Below the pieces are notes generated by a model, which was not told where the DNA came from, did not search any database, and saw only the letters and a list, made by a program, of their open reading frames with translations. This document shows positions 17,088-24,909 of a stretch of DNA of 64,000 nucleotides, in pieces (position 1 is the stretch's first letter; the number at the start of each line of letters is the position of its first letter). The DNA is taken from positions 97,865 to 161,864 of the forward strand of contig NZ_JXKG01000003.1 in the NCBI RefSeq assembly GCF_001885735.1, written 5' to 3'. Both the position numbers and the translations under genes were made by a program. This stretch comes from Enterococcus canintestini. GTDB taxonomy: Bacteria; Bacillota; Bacilli; Lactobacillales; Enterococcaceae.

Positions 17088-17360
17088 AGAAAAGCTAAAG
17101 ACAGTGGGTAGCTCTTTGGAAAAATCTCAGAAATTCGTCTTCTGGTGCTCTTGACCAGAAACTAATTTTTGAATTTTTCCCAAAGAGTTGCTGTCTGTGC
17201 TAGATCAATAGAAAAGCTGAGCAAACGTGGTAACTCTCAAGTAATAAGATGGAATTTTAATAAATTGCTTTTCAAATTTCTTCAAATTTCAGCTTATTAT
17301 CGCAGCGAGTTAGTTCATTTTGCTAAACACTTAGAAAAGCTAAATCCCCGTGAAAACTCT
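17088..17360. repeat. hairpin-rich intergenic repeat array, copy 2
   Basis: Unit A2 (17088-17196) matches unit A at 13845 at nearly every base, including the nested TTCTGGT/ACCAGAA stem. A B-type unit (about 17197-17330) follows and a third AGAAAAGC start at 17333 fades into unrelated sequence. Differences are scattered and many are compensatory or lie in loops, suggesting the folded form is kept. Confidence 0.75.
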
Positions 17361-17395
17361 TTATAAAAATCATATAGCCCTTTTATCTCTAAAAA

Positions 17396-17438
17396 AAACA
17401 AACGCTAGTCGCAAAAATACTGCGACTAGCGTTTGTTT
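17396..17438. terminator. terminator of the ABC-2 exporter operon
   Basis: A perfect 18-bp stem (AAACAAACGCTAGTCGCA with its complement at 17421-17438) and a 7-base loop. It lies 15 bases past the permease stop. Confidence 0.85.
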
Positions 17439-17452
17439 AAATTTCACTATGG

Positions 17453-18544
17453 TTAAACTTTACGGTAACGTTTTAGCCCCACGATATTTAAAATCGTAAA
17501 GCCGACGATAAAGACAACCAGTATTCCTAAATCTGGTGCGATATGTGAAAAGCCTTGGCCTTTAATCATAATATTAGTTAATGCCTCTCCGCCATAACTT
17601 AATGGGAAAATGTAGGCGATATTGCGCACCCAACCAGCCATTGAATCTAGCGGAATGAGCCCTGAGAAAAAGACTTGGGGGATAACAACCAATGGAATAA
17701 ATTGCACCATTTGGAATTCCGAGTTGGCAAAAGTAGAAACAAAAATCCCCATTGATAATGCTGTTAGGGCAATTAAAATATTAGTCGCAATCACCCACCA
17801 CAAGCTACCGATAATTTGGAGTTTTAAAATATAAATCGAGAAAAAGACAATAATCAATGTTTGGAAAATAGCAAAAAAGCCATAACCTGTTAGATAGCCC
17901 ATTACAATTTCACTGCGTTTGACGGGTGTTGCTAGTAAACGTTCCAAAGTTCCTCTGGTTCTTTCCCGTAATAAAGCAATCCCTGAAATTAAAAAGACAA
18001 AGAAGAAAACAAAAAAGCCAATTAAAATAGGGAAAATTTTATCAAAGAATGAACTATCGGCACTGCCGTAAACATAAGCATTTTTAACAGTATAATTTTC
18101 AAACTGGACATTTTGGCCAGTTTCTTGGGCCATTTTTTGGACTGCCATCGTTAATTCTTTTAATTTATTACCTGTGAGGAGACTTTGCATCATCGCTTTT
18201 ATTTGCGCAGTACTTGTGGGGTCCTCATTCTCATACGTAACATGGAATTTAGAACCGTCAAGCGTGATAAAAGCATCCAAATCGTTTTCTTGAATTTTAT
18301 CTTTCACATTATCAGCATTGCTAAATTTTTTAACTTTAACCTCATCTTTGGGGAAGTTATCAGCAACCACACTTGGTACCGTGCTATCGACCCCAATTTT
18401 TACATGCGTTTCTGAGTTGGTATCAAAAACAACATTCATTAAACACAAAACAATGACAGGGGCAATCAACATCAATGCTAATGTACGTTTGTCTCGAACA
18501 AGTTCTTTAATGACACGAACTAAAATCGCTTTAAAACGAATCAT
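17453..18544 (-). CDS. ABC-2-type exporter permease
   Basis: 363 residues. One N-terminal membrane helix (LALMLIAPVIVLCLMNVVF) is followed by a long extracellular part (about residues 45-165) and five C-terminal helices, including RERTRGTLERLLATPVKRSE, the cytoplasmic signature of the ABC-2 family. It would export a drug, lipid or peptide together with the ATPase encoded just upstream, whose stop overlaps its ATG by 4 bases. A divergent TetR gene at 19418 probably controls the pair. Confidence 0.9.
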   Translation of the reverse strand: MIRFKAILVRVIKELVRDKRTLALMLIAPVIVLCLMNVVFDTNSETHVKIGVDSTVPSVVADNFPKDEVKVKKFSNADNVKDKIQENDLDAFITLDGSKFHVTYENEDPTSTAQIKAMMQSLLTGNKLKELTMAVQKMAQETGQNVQFENYTVKNAYVYGSADSSFFDKIFPILIGFFVFFFVFLISGIALLRERTRGTLERLLATPVKRSEIVMGYLTGYGFFAIFQTLIIVFFSIYILKLQIIGSLWWVIATNILIALTALSMGIFVSTFANSEFQMVQFIPLVVIPQVFFSGLIPLDSMAGWVRNIAYIFPLSYGGEALTNIMIKGQGFSHIAPDLGILVVFIVGFTILNIVGLKRYRKV

Positions 18545-19269
18545 TTTGCACTCACCTCGGCTTTCAAAAAGACTTCTTCAATACTTGAAGCATTAAATTT
18601 TTGTTTCAATTCTGCTGGTGTACCCAGTGCAAATAATTTTCCTTCAATAATTAAACCAACATAATCACATTTTTCAGCTTCATCCATTACGTGGGTTGTG
18701 ACAATAATTGCTTTATTATCATCTGCTAAAGTGCGTAGTTGTTCCCAAATGGTCACCCGCAAACTAGGATCGATACCGACTGTCGGCTCATCCAAAACAA
18801 TCAAATCGGGGTTAGCCAATAACGTAGTGGCTAAAGAAAGACGACGCTTCATCCCACCGGAAAAGGTTTTAACTGGTTTGTCGATAAACTCAGTCAAATT
18901 AACTAAAGCCATATTTTCCGTAATTGCTTTTTCCAAATCTGAACCAGTTAAGCCCATTAAATTACCAAAAAAGATTAAATTTTCGCGGGCACTTAAATCT
19001 TCATATAATGCATCGCTTTGGCCCATATAGCCAACTTCTCCTAAAACTTTGCGATTGGGCATGATATGACCAAAAATTTCCGCTGTTCCTTGGTCGAGTT
19101 TCTCCATTCCCAGTAAACATTTAATCGTGGTAGTTTTTCCAGCCCCACTTGGCCCAATTAAGCCTAAAATTGTACCTGTATCAATTGTAATATTGACATC
19201 ATTTAATACTTTGCGTTTATCAAATGAAATTGAAGCATTTTCAATTTTAGCAATCGTTTCTTTTGCCAT
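18541..19269 (-). CDS. ABC exporter ATP-binding protein
   Basis: 242 residues with all ATPase motifs: Walker A GPSGAGKTT near 37-45, Q-loop YMGQ, signature SGGMKRRLSLA near 138-148, Walker B LIVLDEPTVG and the switch His (VTTHVMDEAE). Partner of the ABC-2 permease, with which it overlaps by 4 bases (ATGA). ATG 19269 follows AAAGGAGTCC. Family members of this length couple to drug, bacteriocin or lipid export. Confidence 0.93.
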   Translation of the reverse strand: MAKETIAKIENASISFDKRKVLNDVNITIDTGTILGLIGPSGAGKTTTIKCLLGMEKLDQGTAEIFGHIMPNRKVLGEVGYMGQSDALYEDLSARENLIFFGNLMGLTGSDLEKAITENMALVNLTEFIDKPVKTFSGGMKRRLSLATTLLANPDLIVLDEPTVGIDPSLRVTIWEQLRTLADDNKAIIVTTHVMDEAEKCDYVGLIIEGKLFALGTPAELKQKFNASSIEEVFLKAEVSAK

Positions 19270-19294
19270 TTCAAGGACTCCTTTTATATAAATT

Positions 19295-19315
19295 TAATAG
19301 ACAACGTGTTTATTA
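19295..19315. promoter_or_regulatory. candidate TetR operator of the exporter
   Basis: TAATAGACA, 3 bases, TGTTTATTA: a near-perfect palindrome in the gap between the exporter and its divergent regulator. A second half-site TAATAGACA stands at 19373-19381, closer to the regulator gene. Confidence 0.5.
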
Positions 19316-19417
19316 TTTGTTACTCTTCGTAGTATAATTTTGTCCCAAAAAAGTGCAAGCTCTTTGCGACTTTAATAGACACTTTGAAAAAATTGATTAT
19401 AAACAAAGGAGTTTGTT

Positions 19418-19981
19418 ATGCAATCTGATAAAGATATCCGCTATTATCGCACTAAACAACGGATCACCGAAGCGATGATTCAATTATTAAAAGAGAAAAA
19501 TTTCAATCAAATTACGGTCAAAAACATTTGTGACGCCGCTGGTATTAGCCGCAGTGGCTTTTATTTACACTACTTAGATAAGTACGACTTAGTTGAAAAA
19601 TATCAAATTGAACTGATGCACCATATCAATCAGCTGATTGAAAATTTTCCCAAGACCAATATGACCCGTGATTCTCTTTTACTTTATATTTTAGACTACT
19701 TCAAAGATGAAGGACAATTATTAGCGCTACTCATTTCTGATCATGGTTCCACCGAAATTCAAAATCAAATTAAGGCTGTCCTCAAAAAAAATGCCCTGGA
19801 TAATGTCTTATCTCATTTAACAATTCCAGTGACGTCAGATTTAGAAAAACAGTACCTAGTAGCTTTTTTTAGTAATGCATTATTTGGTGTCTTACAAGAA
19901 TGGGTCAATCATGGTCAAAAAGAATCACCAGAATACATTGTCAATGTGATTAATAAAATTATTGCCTTTGATATTATTTAA
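19418..19981 (+). CDS. TetR-family regulator, divergent from the exporter
   Basis: 187 residues. The N-terminal helix-turn-helix is clear (ITVKNICDAAGISRSGFYLH, about residues 29-48) and the C-terminal part resembles the TetR_C domain of DhaS-like or SACE_7040-like regulators. ATG 19418 follows AAAGGAG. It is divergent from the ABC-2 exporter, and the shared gap carries palindromic TAATAGACA sites, so it probably represses the exporter until a substrate is bound (inference). Confidence 0.88.
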   Translation: MQSDKDIRYYRTKQRITEAMIQLLKEKNFNQITVKNICDAAGISRSGFYLHYLDKYDLVEKYQIELMHHINQLIENFPKTNMTRDSLLLYILDYFKDEGQLLALLISDHGSTEIQNQIKAVLKKNALDNVLSHLTIPVTSDLEKQYLVAFFSNALFGVLQEWVNHGQKESPEYIVNVINKIIAFDII

Positions 19982-20139
19982 AATAAAGTAAATAAACGTT
20001 GCACTTTTACCCATTACCCGCCCCGCCTCTTTTTTTGTCAGTTTTGGTACGTTATAATGAAGAAAATTTATTGAAATACTGGAGGTCTTCAAGGAATTAG
20101 ATAGAAAAAAAGCTTGTAGGCACTTTCTTTCTAACAATA

Positions 20140-20168
20140 TTGTCATGCTAAAAAATCCTTAATAATTT
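20140..20168 (+). promoter_or_regulatory. candidate promoter of the 25-residue peptide gene
   Basis: TTGTCA (20140-20145) and TAATTT (20163-20168) with a 17-base spacer, about 36 bases ahead of the peptide ATG. Confidence 0.45.
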
Positions 20169-20204
20169 TTTGCTAGTATGAGCTATAGAAAAGGAAGTGA
20201 TAGC

Positions 20205-20282
20205 ATGTTGGAAGGCTTAAGCAATTTACTAGCAGCGCCATTTGAAATTTTTTCTGATTTTCTTTTTAATCTTTTTAATTAA
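20205..20282 (+). CDS. small amphipathic peptide (25 residues)
   Basis: ATG 20205 lies 5 bases after AAGGAAGTGA and encodes MLEGLSNLLAAPFEIFSDFL followed by FNLFN. It has no signal peptide or Cys, carries a net negative charge, and could form an amphipathic helix, like membrane-active or toxin-like small peptides. It has its own candidate promoter and stands alone in a 386-base gap before a stem-loop. I do not recognise it. The ribosome site, promoter and composition argue that it is translated, but conservation is untested. The rest of the gap (19982-20139) shows no gene. Confidence 0.5.
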   Translation: MLEGLSNLLAAPFEIFSDFLFNLFN

Positions 20283-20313
20283 TCGTCATTACAATAAAAA
20301 ATAAGCAAAAAGA

Positions 20314-20352
20314 ACCCCCAAAAGTCAGATTGCTGGTCTAACTTTTGGGGGT
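20314..20352. terminator. terminator of the stress operon
   Basis: Perfect 12-bp arms ACCCCCAAAAGT and ACTTTTGGGGGT. On the minus strand a T-rich run follows (TTCTTTTTGC), so it fits the end of the minus-strand operon best. Confidence 0.75.
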
Positions 20353-20367
20353 CAGTCTATTAGGAGT

Positions 20368-20856
20368 TTATTTTTCTTTGATATTAAACTCTTGTAAAAT
20401 TTTTAGTGCTTCTGCATTCCACTTATTACCAGTAACTAGTTGTGGATTCACATAAAAGTCCGCTGCTGGAAAAACACTCTGTAAAGCCAAAATATTGGCT
20501 AAGACACAAATACTAAGCTCGGCACCTACTACTTCAATTTCTTTTGGCAGCTTTTGTTTTTCCACTAATCGCCGAATTTCAAGTAACGTTTCTGGTGCTA
20601 AGGTGAAATAATTTTTCTTAAATACAAATTCATGATTCAAAGGCGCCAGCTCACGAATAATTTGTAGTTTTGTTATTTCTTCTGCTTGGTCTTTGTATTC
20701 AATTGGAATATCCCGCGTAAATAAAACGACTTCTGCTGATTTTCGGGCGTAATCCAATCTATTTTTCAGCTGAGGAAGTAGTGCTTTAGCACTAGGAATA
20801 TAATTTTCATCCGCTGAATCCAAAATCCGATTTTGCATATCGACAATAACGAGCAT
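20368..20856 (-). CDS. isochorismatase-family cysteine hydrolase
   Basis: 162 residues. LVIVDMQNRI near the N terminus holds the catalytic Asp, FVFKKNYF near residue 80 the Lys, and GAELSICVLANILAL near 110-125 the catalytic Cys, so the triad is complete. Family members hydrolyse amides such as nicotinamide or ureidoacrylate; the substrate here is not evident. It is the last gene of a stress operon, 10 bases after the GlsB-like gene. Confidence 0.82.
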   Translation of the reverse strand: MLVIVDMQNRILDSADENYIPSAKALLPQLKNRLDYARKSAEVVLFTRDIPIEYKDQAEEITKLQIIRELAPLNHEFVFKKNYFTLAPETLLEIRRLVEKQKLPKEIEVVGAELSICVLANILALQSVFPAADFYVNPQLVTGNKWNAEALKILQEFNIKEK

Positions 20857-20866
20857 TTTATTTTCC

Positions 20867-21112
20867 TTATTTACTTCGACTTAAGAAAAAAGAAACAATT
20901 AACACAAGGATAACAGCACCAATAATCGAAGGAACTAATGCCATGCCTGCTAATGAAGGTCCCCAATTACCAAATAATGCTTGTCCTAAAGCCGAACCTA
21001 CTAAACCTGCCACAATATTTGCAATCCAGCCCATGCTATTGCCTTTGCCGGTAATCGCACCTGCAATAACACCAATGATTGCACCAACAATTAATGACCA
21101 AATGATTCCCAT
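20867..21112 (-). CDS. GlsB/YeaQ/YmgE-family membrane protein
   Basis: 81 residues, three hydrophobic segments and the Gly-rich pattern of the transglycosylase-associated family (IVGAIIGVIAGAITGKGNSM, then NIVAGLVGSALG). In enterococci such a gene (glsB) sits beside gls24-type stress genes. Its exact role is unknown; stress resistance is the family association. ATG 21112 follows AAAGGAGG, in line with the operon. Confidence 0.88.
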   Translation of the reverse strand: MGIIWSLIVGAIIGVIAGAITGKGNSMGWIANIVAGLVGSALGQALFGNWGPSLAGMALVPSIIGAVILVLIVSFFLSRSK

Positions 21113-21138
21113 GATGATTCCTCCTTTATTTTAACTAT

Positions 21139-21744
21139 TTATTTTACATGATCGTCTTTATTTTCATCTATTTTATTTTGAATTTTATCTGCCCCTTGAT
21201 TGACTGCGTCTTTAGCTTTTTCCGCTTGTTTAGAAGCAAACTGTCCGGTTGTTTGGGCCGCATCTGTTACTTTATCTTGCACTGTTTCACTGTCTTCTTC
21301 ATATTCTTGTTTGGTTTTCACATCCGCCACATGAATATTTACTTCCACAACTTCAAGATGGGTCATCTTCTTAACTTCTTCTTGAATAACTTGTTTGATA
21401 TGATCAACAATTTCAGGAATATCCCGTCCGTATTCCACTACAATATCCATATCAACCGCCACTTGTTTTTTGCCAACTTCAGTATCAATACCAGTGGTAA
21501 CATTATCTGTATTGACTAACTTTTCGGCAACGTTAGAGAAAAAGCCACCATCTACTGTCAATAAACCATCAATTTTTGCCACTGCGTTACCAATAATTTT
21601 TTGAATTACCTTATCATCATACGTTACATCCCCGGGTACATCTGCTTTAGATTTTTTCACATCATCTTTGTGCTCCGCAGTATTTTCCATGTTATTAGCA
21701 CTTGGCATGCCCATTTTTTCTTTATTTTCAAATTGATTGTCCAT
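21139..21744 (-). CDS. Asp23/Gls24-family envelope stress protein
   Basis: 201 residues. The central Asp23 domain (about residues 40-135) is clear: VIQKIIGNAVAKIDGLLTVD, then the GIDTEVGKKQVAVDMDIVVE strand pair and VVEVNIHVADV. The flanks are charged and low-complexity, with a C-terminal Ala/Lys/Gln-rich tail suited to multimer contacts. In Staphylococcus aureus Asp23 is held under the membrane by AmaP; amaP and DUF2273 genes stand just upstream here in the same order. Probably an abundant stress-induced protein. Confidence 0.92.
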   Translation of the reverse strand: MDNQFENKEKMGMPSANNMENTAEHKDDVKKSKADVPGDVTYDDKVIQKIIGNAVAKIDGLLTVDGGFFSNVAEKLVNTDNVTTGIDTEVGKKQVAVDMDIVVEYGRDIPEIVDHIKQVIQEEVKKMTHLEVVEVNIHVADVKTKQEYEEDSETVQDKVTDAAQTTGQFASKQAEKAKDAVNQGADKIQNKIDENKDDHVK

Positions 21745-21781
21745 TCAATCTCCTCCTATAATCCATTTTTAAATTTTAATG

Positions 21782-21982
21782 CTACGATTTATTTTGTTGC
21801 TTAAAAATCGCTGGTATTACACCATTTTTTTCCAAATAGTGCCCCAAAAAAGCACCTAAAGCCGTCAATAAAATAATTAATAACGTTTTAAAAAAACCAA
21901 TTGAAACAAATAAAATTGCTAAAATTAGACCTAATCCCCCAAAAATTAAAGGGAGTTTGTATTGCGAAACAAATTCTTTCAT
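21782..21982 (-). CDS. DUF2273 small membrane protein
   Basis: 66 residues with two adjacent hydrophobic segments and a short loop (LPLIFGGLGLILAILFVSIG, then LLIILLTALGAFLGHYLEKN). The order amaP, DUF2273, asp23 is conserved across Firmicutes. It is thought to help anchor or arrange the Asp23 complex at the membrane. ATG 21982 follows AGGAGGG and lies 10 bases past the amaP stop. Confidence 0.9.
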   Translation of the reverse strand: MKEFVSQYKLPLIFGGLGLILAILFVSIGFFKTLLIILLTALGAFLGHYLEKNGVIPAIFKQQNKS

Positions 21983-21992
21983 GTACTCCCTC

Positions 21993-22562
21993 CTATTCTA
22001 CTCTTGAGTTATTTTTCGTCTCATTATTTTCTTCATAGCCGTCGTATTTCACTTCGACTTTAACCTGTGCTTCACTACCTAAAATACTTTGCAATTCACT
22101 GCGAATCTCTTCTACTAGGGTTCCTGTTTTATCCACCAGCATCGAAGTTCGAGCCAATTGTCCAGCAACATACACTTTAATTTTATTTTTTGTTGCCCGT
22201 ACTTTAACTTTGGGTGTTGAAACAAAGTCCACACTTGCTAATTTTGAGCGGACAAATCCTTCAATTGCTTTTTTATCCAACACTAAGCGGCCATGATCTT
22301 CTTGTAAGACAAATGTTTGCTTCGTTTTTGGATAGAAAATCAGTACTAAAATTACGATTAACAAAACAACCGCAAATACAATTGCAATCCAAAATAGCAA
22401 CTGATTGAAAATTGTATTCGTTAAACTATTACGTAAAAATCCTACGCCTCTTATCCCGATAGGTAATTGTAGGTATACTGCAGAAATCAATGCCATCATT
22501 ACTAATACAATTAACAATAATAAAGAAAGAATGATGCCAATTGCTTTTATACCCCGATTCAT
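21993..22562 (-). CDS. amaP: alkaline shock response membrane anchor protein AmaP
   Basis: 189 residues. Two N-terminal membrane helices (about residues 8-30 and 52-75) are followed by a cytoplasmic Asp23-like domain with VDFVSTPKVKVRATKNKIKV and a charged C-terminal tail. Matches AmaP in length, topology and gene order. It would hold the Asp23 protein at the membrane. The gene is in the operon that starts with the SDR gene at 23633. Confidence 0.88.
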   Translation of the reverse strand: MNRGIKAIGIILSLLLLIVLVMMALISAVYLQLPIGIRGVGFLRNSLTNTIFNQLLFWIAIVFAVVLLIVILVLIFYPKTKQTFVLQEDHGRLVLDKKAIEGFVRSKLASVDFVSTPKVKVRATKNKIKVYVAGQLARTSMLVDKTGTLVEEIRSELQSILGSEAQVKVEVKYDGYEENNETKNNSRVE

Positions 22563-22622
22563 AAAGCACCTCTTTTTTAGCCAACTAAATTTTTATTGGC
22601 CGTATATTCTTTAAACTAAAAT

Positions 22623-22727
22623 TTATTTTTTGGCAGCGGTCGCCTCTTTTTTACGTTTGATCAGCATAGGTACAAGACTAATCAACACAGGAATAGCAAT
22701 TGACTTCAATACTTTTTTGGCATTCAT
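22623..22727 (-). CDS. 34-residue membrane-associated basic peptide
   Basis: ATG 22727 lies close behind AAGGGGATGA. It encodes MNAKKVLKSIAIPVLISLVP followed by MLIKRKKEATAAKK: one hydrophobic helix ending in a basic tail. It fills the gap between the SDR and amaP genes, 12 bases past the SDR stop, and so is probably part of the operon. I do not know the family. Confidence 0.6.
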   Translation of the reverse strand: MNAKKVLKSIAIPVLISLVPMLIKRKKEATAAKK

Positions 22728-22739
22728 ACTATCATCCCC

Positions 22740-23633
22740 TTACAAATTAATTGCTTCGCCGCCGGTCACACCATAAATTTGCGCCGTCACATAACTGGAA
22801 TCATTTGAAGCTAAGAAAACATAAACGGGTGCCAATTCAACCGGTTGTCCTGCTCTTTCTAACAGTGATTCTTGACCAAATTCTGGAATCGCCTCTTGTG
22901 GTTGGCCTTGATCCAATTGCAGTGGTGTCCAAATCGGGCCTGGTGCTACTCCGTTCACACGGATTCCCTTTTTAGCCAATTGTTTGGCTAATCCAACAGT
23001 AAAGTTTGCAATCGCAGCTTTGGTAGCTGCATAGTCCATCAAATTATCGCTTGGATTAAAAGCTTGCACCGAAGTTGTTGTAATAATGCTACTGCCAGCA
23101 GGTAAATGAGGCAGTGCCAATTGAACCAGTTCAAACATGGCGATAATATTAATCGTAAACGTATCTCTTACTTGTTGCATCGGTAGTTCTTCAATGGATT
23201 CTTGTGAGATTTGTTGCGCGGCATTTAACACTAAAGTATCAAGCCCGCCAAGTTTTGCTACAGTCTGGGTAATGATTTCTTTTGGTGCAGCCTCATCACG
23301 TAAATCAAAAGGAAGTAATACTGCTTTGCGACCAGCTTTTTCTATCCAATTTGCCACTTCTTTGGCATCTTTTTCTTCTCCCGGGAAAAATTGAATCGCC
23401 ACATCAGCACCTTCTCGCGCAAAAGCAATGGCTGCAGCACGCCCAATACCTGAATCTCCGCCTGTAATTAACACGCGCCGATTTTCTAATTTGTGGTTGC
23501 CAACATAACTTTCTTCCCCACAGTCTGGATTTGGTTTCATGTTCGTTTGAAGGGCAGGCGTTTCTTGATCTTGTTTTTCAAACCCATCTGTGTAATACAA
23601 CTTTCGTGGATCTTTCAATATAGGTTCCATCAT
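22740..23633 (-). CDS. SDR-family oxidoreductase (general stress type)
   Basis: 297 residues, a short-chain dehydrogenase with a 45-residue N-terminal extension typical of the YhdF/YhxC/YghA group. The nucleotide motif is ITGGDSGIGRAAAIAFAREG near 56-75. NAAQ is seen near 138, and the catalytic set is Ser in TTTSVQAF and YAATK (Tyr, Lys) near 200-205. It reduces aldehydes or ketones with NAD(P)H; the substrate is unknown. ATG 23633 or the following ATG, behind AAAGGAG. A promoter TTGGCT/TACAAT (16-base spacer) lies upstream on this strand, so the gene heads the stress operon. Confidence 0.9.
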   Translation of the reverse strand: MMEPILKDPRKLYYTDGFEKQDQETPALQTNMKPNPDCGEESYVGNHKLENRRVLITGGDSGIGRAAAIAFAREGADVAIQFFPGEEKDAKEVANWIEKAGRKAVLLPFDLRDEAAPKEIITQTVAKLGGLDTLVLNAAQQISQESIEELPMQQVRDTFTINIIAMFELVQLALPHLPAGSSIITTTSVQAFNPSDNLMDYAATKAAIANFTVGLAKQLAKKGIRVNGVAPGPIWTPLQLDQGQPQEAIPEFGQESLLERAGQPVELAPVYVFLASNDSSYVTAQIYGVTGGEAINL

Positions 23634-23733
23634 ATCGCTCTCCTTTCATTCTCATTTTATTGTAACGCAATTAGCAAATAAGCCAAAATAAACCGCTTTA
23701 AAAAAGCATAATTATTATTAATTTTGCATTTAT

Positions 23734-23762
23734 TTGACATATTACATCTATTGGTGTACATC
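23734..23762 (+). promoter_or_regulatory. candidate promoter of the corA-like gene
   Basis: TTGACA (23734-23739), 17 bases, TACATC (23757-23762). If correct, transcription starts downstream of the ATG at 23765, which supports GTG 23813 as the real start. Confidence 0.5.
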
Positions 23763-23812
23763 TTATGAGTAGGAAACGATTAAATATTAAAAAACGAAGA
23801 GAGGTCAAAGTC

Positions 23813-24757
23813 GTGATTAAACATTTTCAAATTGGAGGAAATGATGGAATCCAGCAAGTACCAGCAGCGGAAAGTAACTGGTTGGTTTTAGATAATCCCA
23901 GTGAAACAGAACGAAAAAACTTGATTGAAAAGTACAATTTGCCAGCAGAAATTTTTGTCGGTGCCCGTGCCGCCGAAGAAGTTTCCCACTTTGATGCTTT
24001 AGAAGAAACTTCTTTGACAAATGCCTATGTCCTCGTTTTGACCAATTTATCCGAAAAAAAAGCAGAGAAAATTGAAGACCGGTTAAAACCAATCATCTTT
24101 ATTCTCTCAGACTCACTTTTAATCACTTACTTTGGGAACAAATCCTCTTTTTTAGACCATCTCTTGCAAAAATATAAAGATAAAATAACAACTTTTGAAG
24201 GACTAATTACGTATAGCGTGTTTATGTTATATAACCATTACATTCAGGAGTTACTAGCCATCAAAAAAGATATTGACGCTCTAGATCAAGCAGCTAGAAA
24301 AACCACTGAAAATAAAGAATTATTCAAATTAGCAGATACCAATCGCAAAGTGGTTTATCTCGATCATACCCTTGCCGGTCAAAAAAGCACCTTGGATAGT
24401 TTATGGCAAAAAGAGCAATTCATTGAAAAGCTCAATAATCCAAAAGTCCTATATGACATTCGTCTGCATCAAAAACATGCTGAAGAACTCATCAAGATTT
24501 ATCGGGATTTATTGGAAACTGTGGGGGGACTGTTTTCAGATATGATGGATAATAATTTAAACCATCTAATGAAATATCTTGACTCCGCTGCTTTGATTAT
24601 CTCCATTCCCGCTCTTATTTCCGGTATTTGGGGCATGAATACCGGTGGCTTGCCCGGTAAAGGTTCCAATACCGGCTTCTTTTTAGTCGTTGGTGCTTCG
24701 ATCATCTTAGCAATTGTCTTTGGGATTCATTTAAAAAGAAAAGATTTCTCAAAATAA
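23813..24757 (+). CDS. CorA-type magnesium/divalent cation transporter
   Basis: 314 residues from GTG 23813, which follows AGAGAGG by 8 bases. A long soluble N-terminal domain is followed by two membrane helices at the C terminus. GMN, the selectivity motif, is present (WGMNTGG). The N-terminal part is on the short side of the family. Members form pentameric channels for Mg2+ or other divalent metals; the actual ion is not certain. An in-frame ATG at 23765 would add 16 basic residues but overlaps the likely promoter. Confidence 0.88.
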   Translation: MIKHFQIGGNDGIQQVPAAESNWLVLDNPSETERKNLIEKYNLPAEIFVGARAAEEVSHFDALEETSLTNAYVLVLTNLSEKKAEKIEDRLKPIIFILSDSLLITYFGNKSSFLDHLLQKYKDKITTFEGLITYSVFMLYNHYIQELLAIKKDIDALDQAARKTTENKELFKLADTNRKVVYLDHTLAGQKSTLDSLWQKEQFIEKLNNPKVLYDIRLHQKHAEELIKIYRDLLETVGGLFSDMMDNNLNHLMKYLDSAALIISIPALISGIWGMNTGGLPGKGSNTGFFLVVGASIILAIVFGIHLKRKDFSK

Positions 24758-24857
24758 AGTAGAATTTTTTTTCAGTAGCTATTTTTTGCGCGGTTCACCT
24801 GATGAAAAATAACAGGAATTACGAAATGTGCAATATTAAAAAACATCGTCTTACGCC

Positions 24858-24897
24858 AAACACCTCCTTTCAAATGAATTATTGAAAGGAGGTGTTT
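24858..24897. terminator. bidirectional terminator
   Basis: A perfect 16-bp stem (AAACACCTCCTTTCAA with TTGAAAGGAGGTGTTT) and an 8-base loop, between the corA-like gene and the end of the PIWI-like gene. Confidence 0.85.
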
Positions 24898-24909
24898 ATT
24901 TTATGCAGG

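Noticed and set aside
17169-17366. 65-codon open frame
   Set aside because: Same repeat family as at 13945; not a gene.
21148-21519. 123-codon plus-strand frame rich in Phe and Ile
   Set aside because: Mirror of the Asp23-family gene; composition is an antisense artefact.
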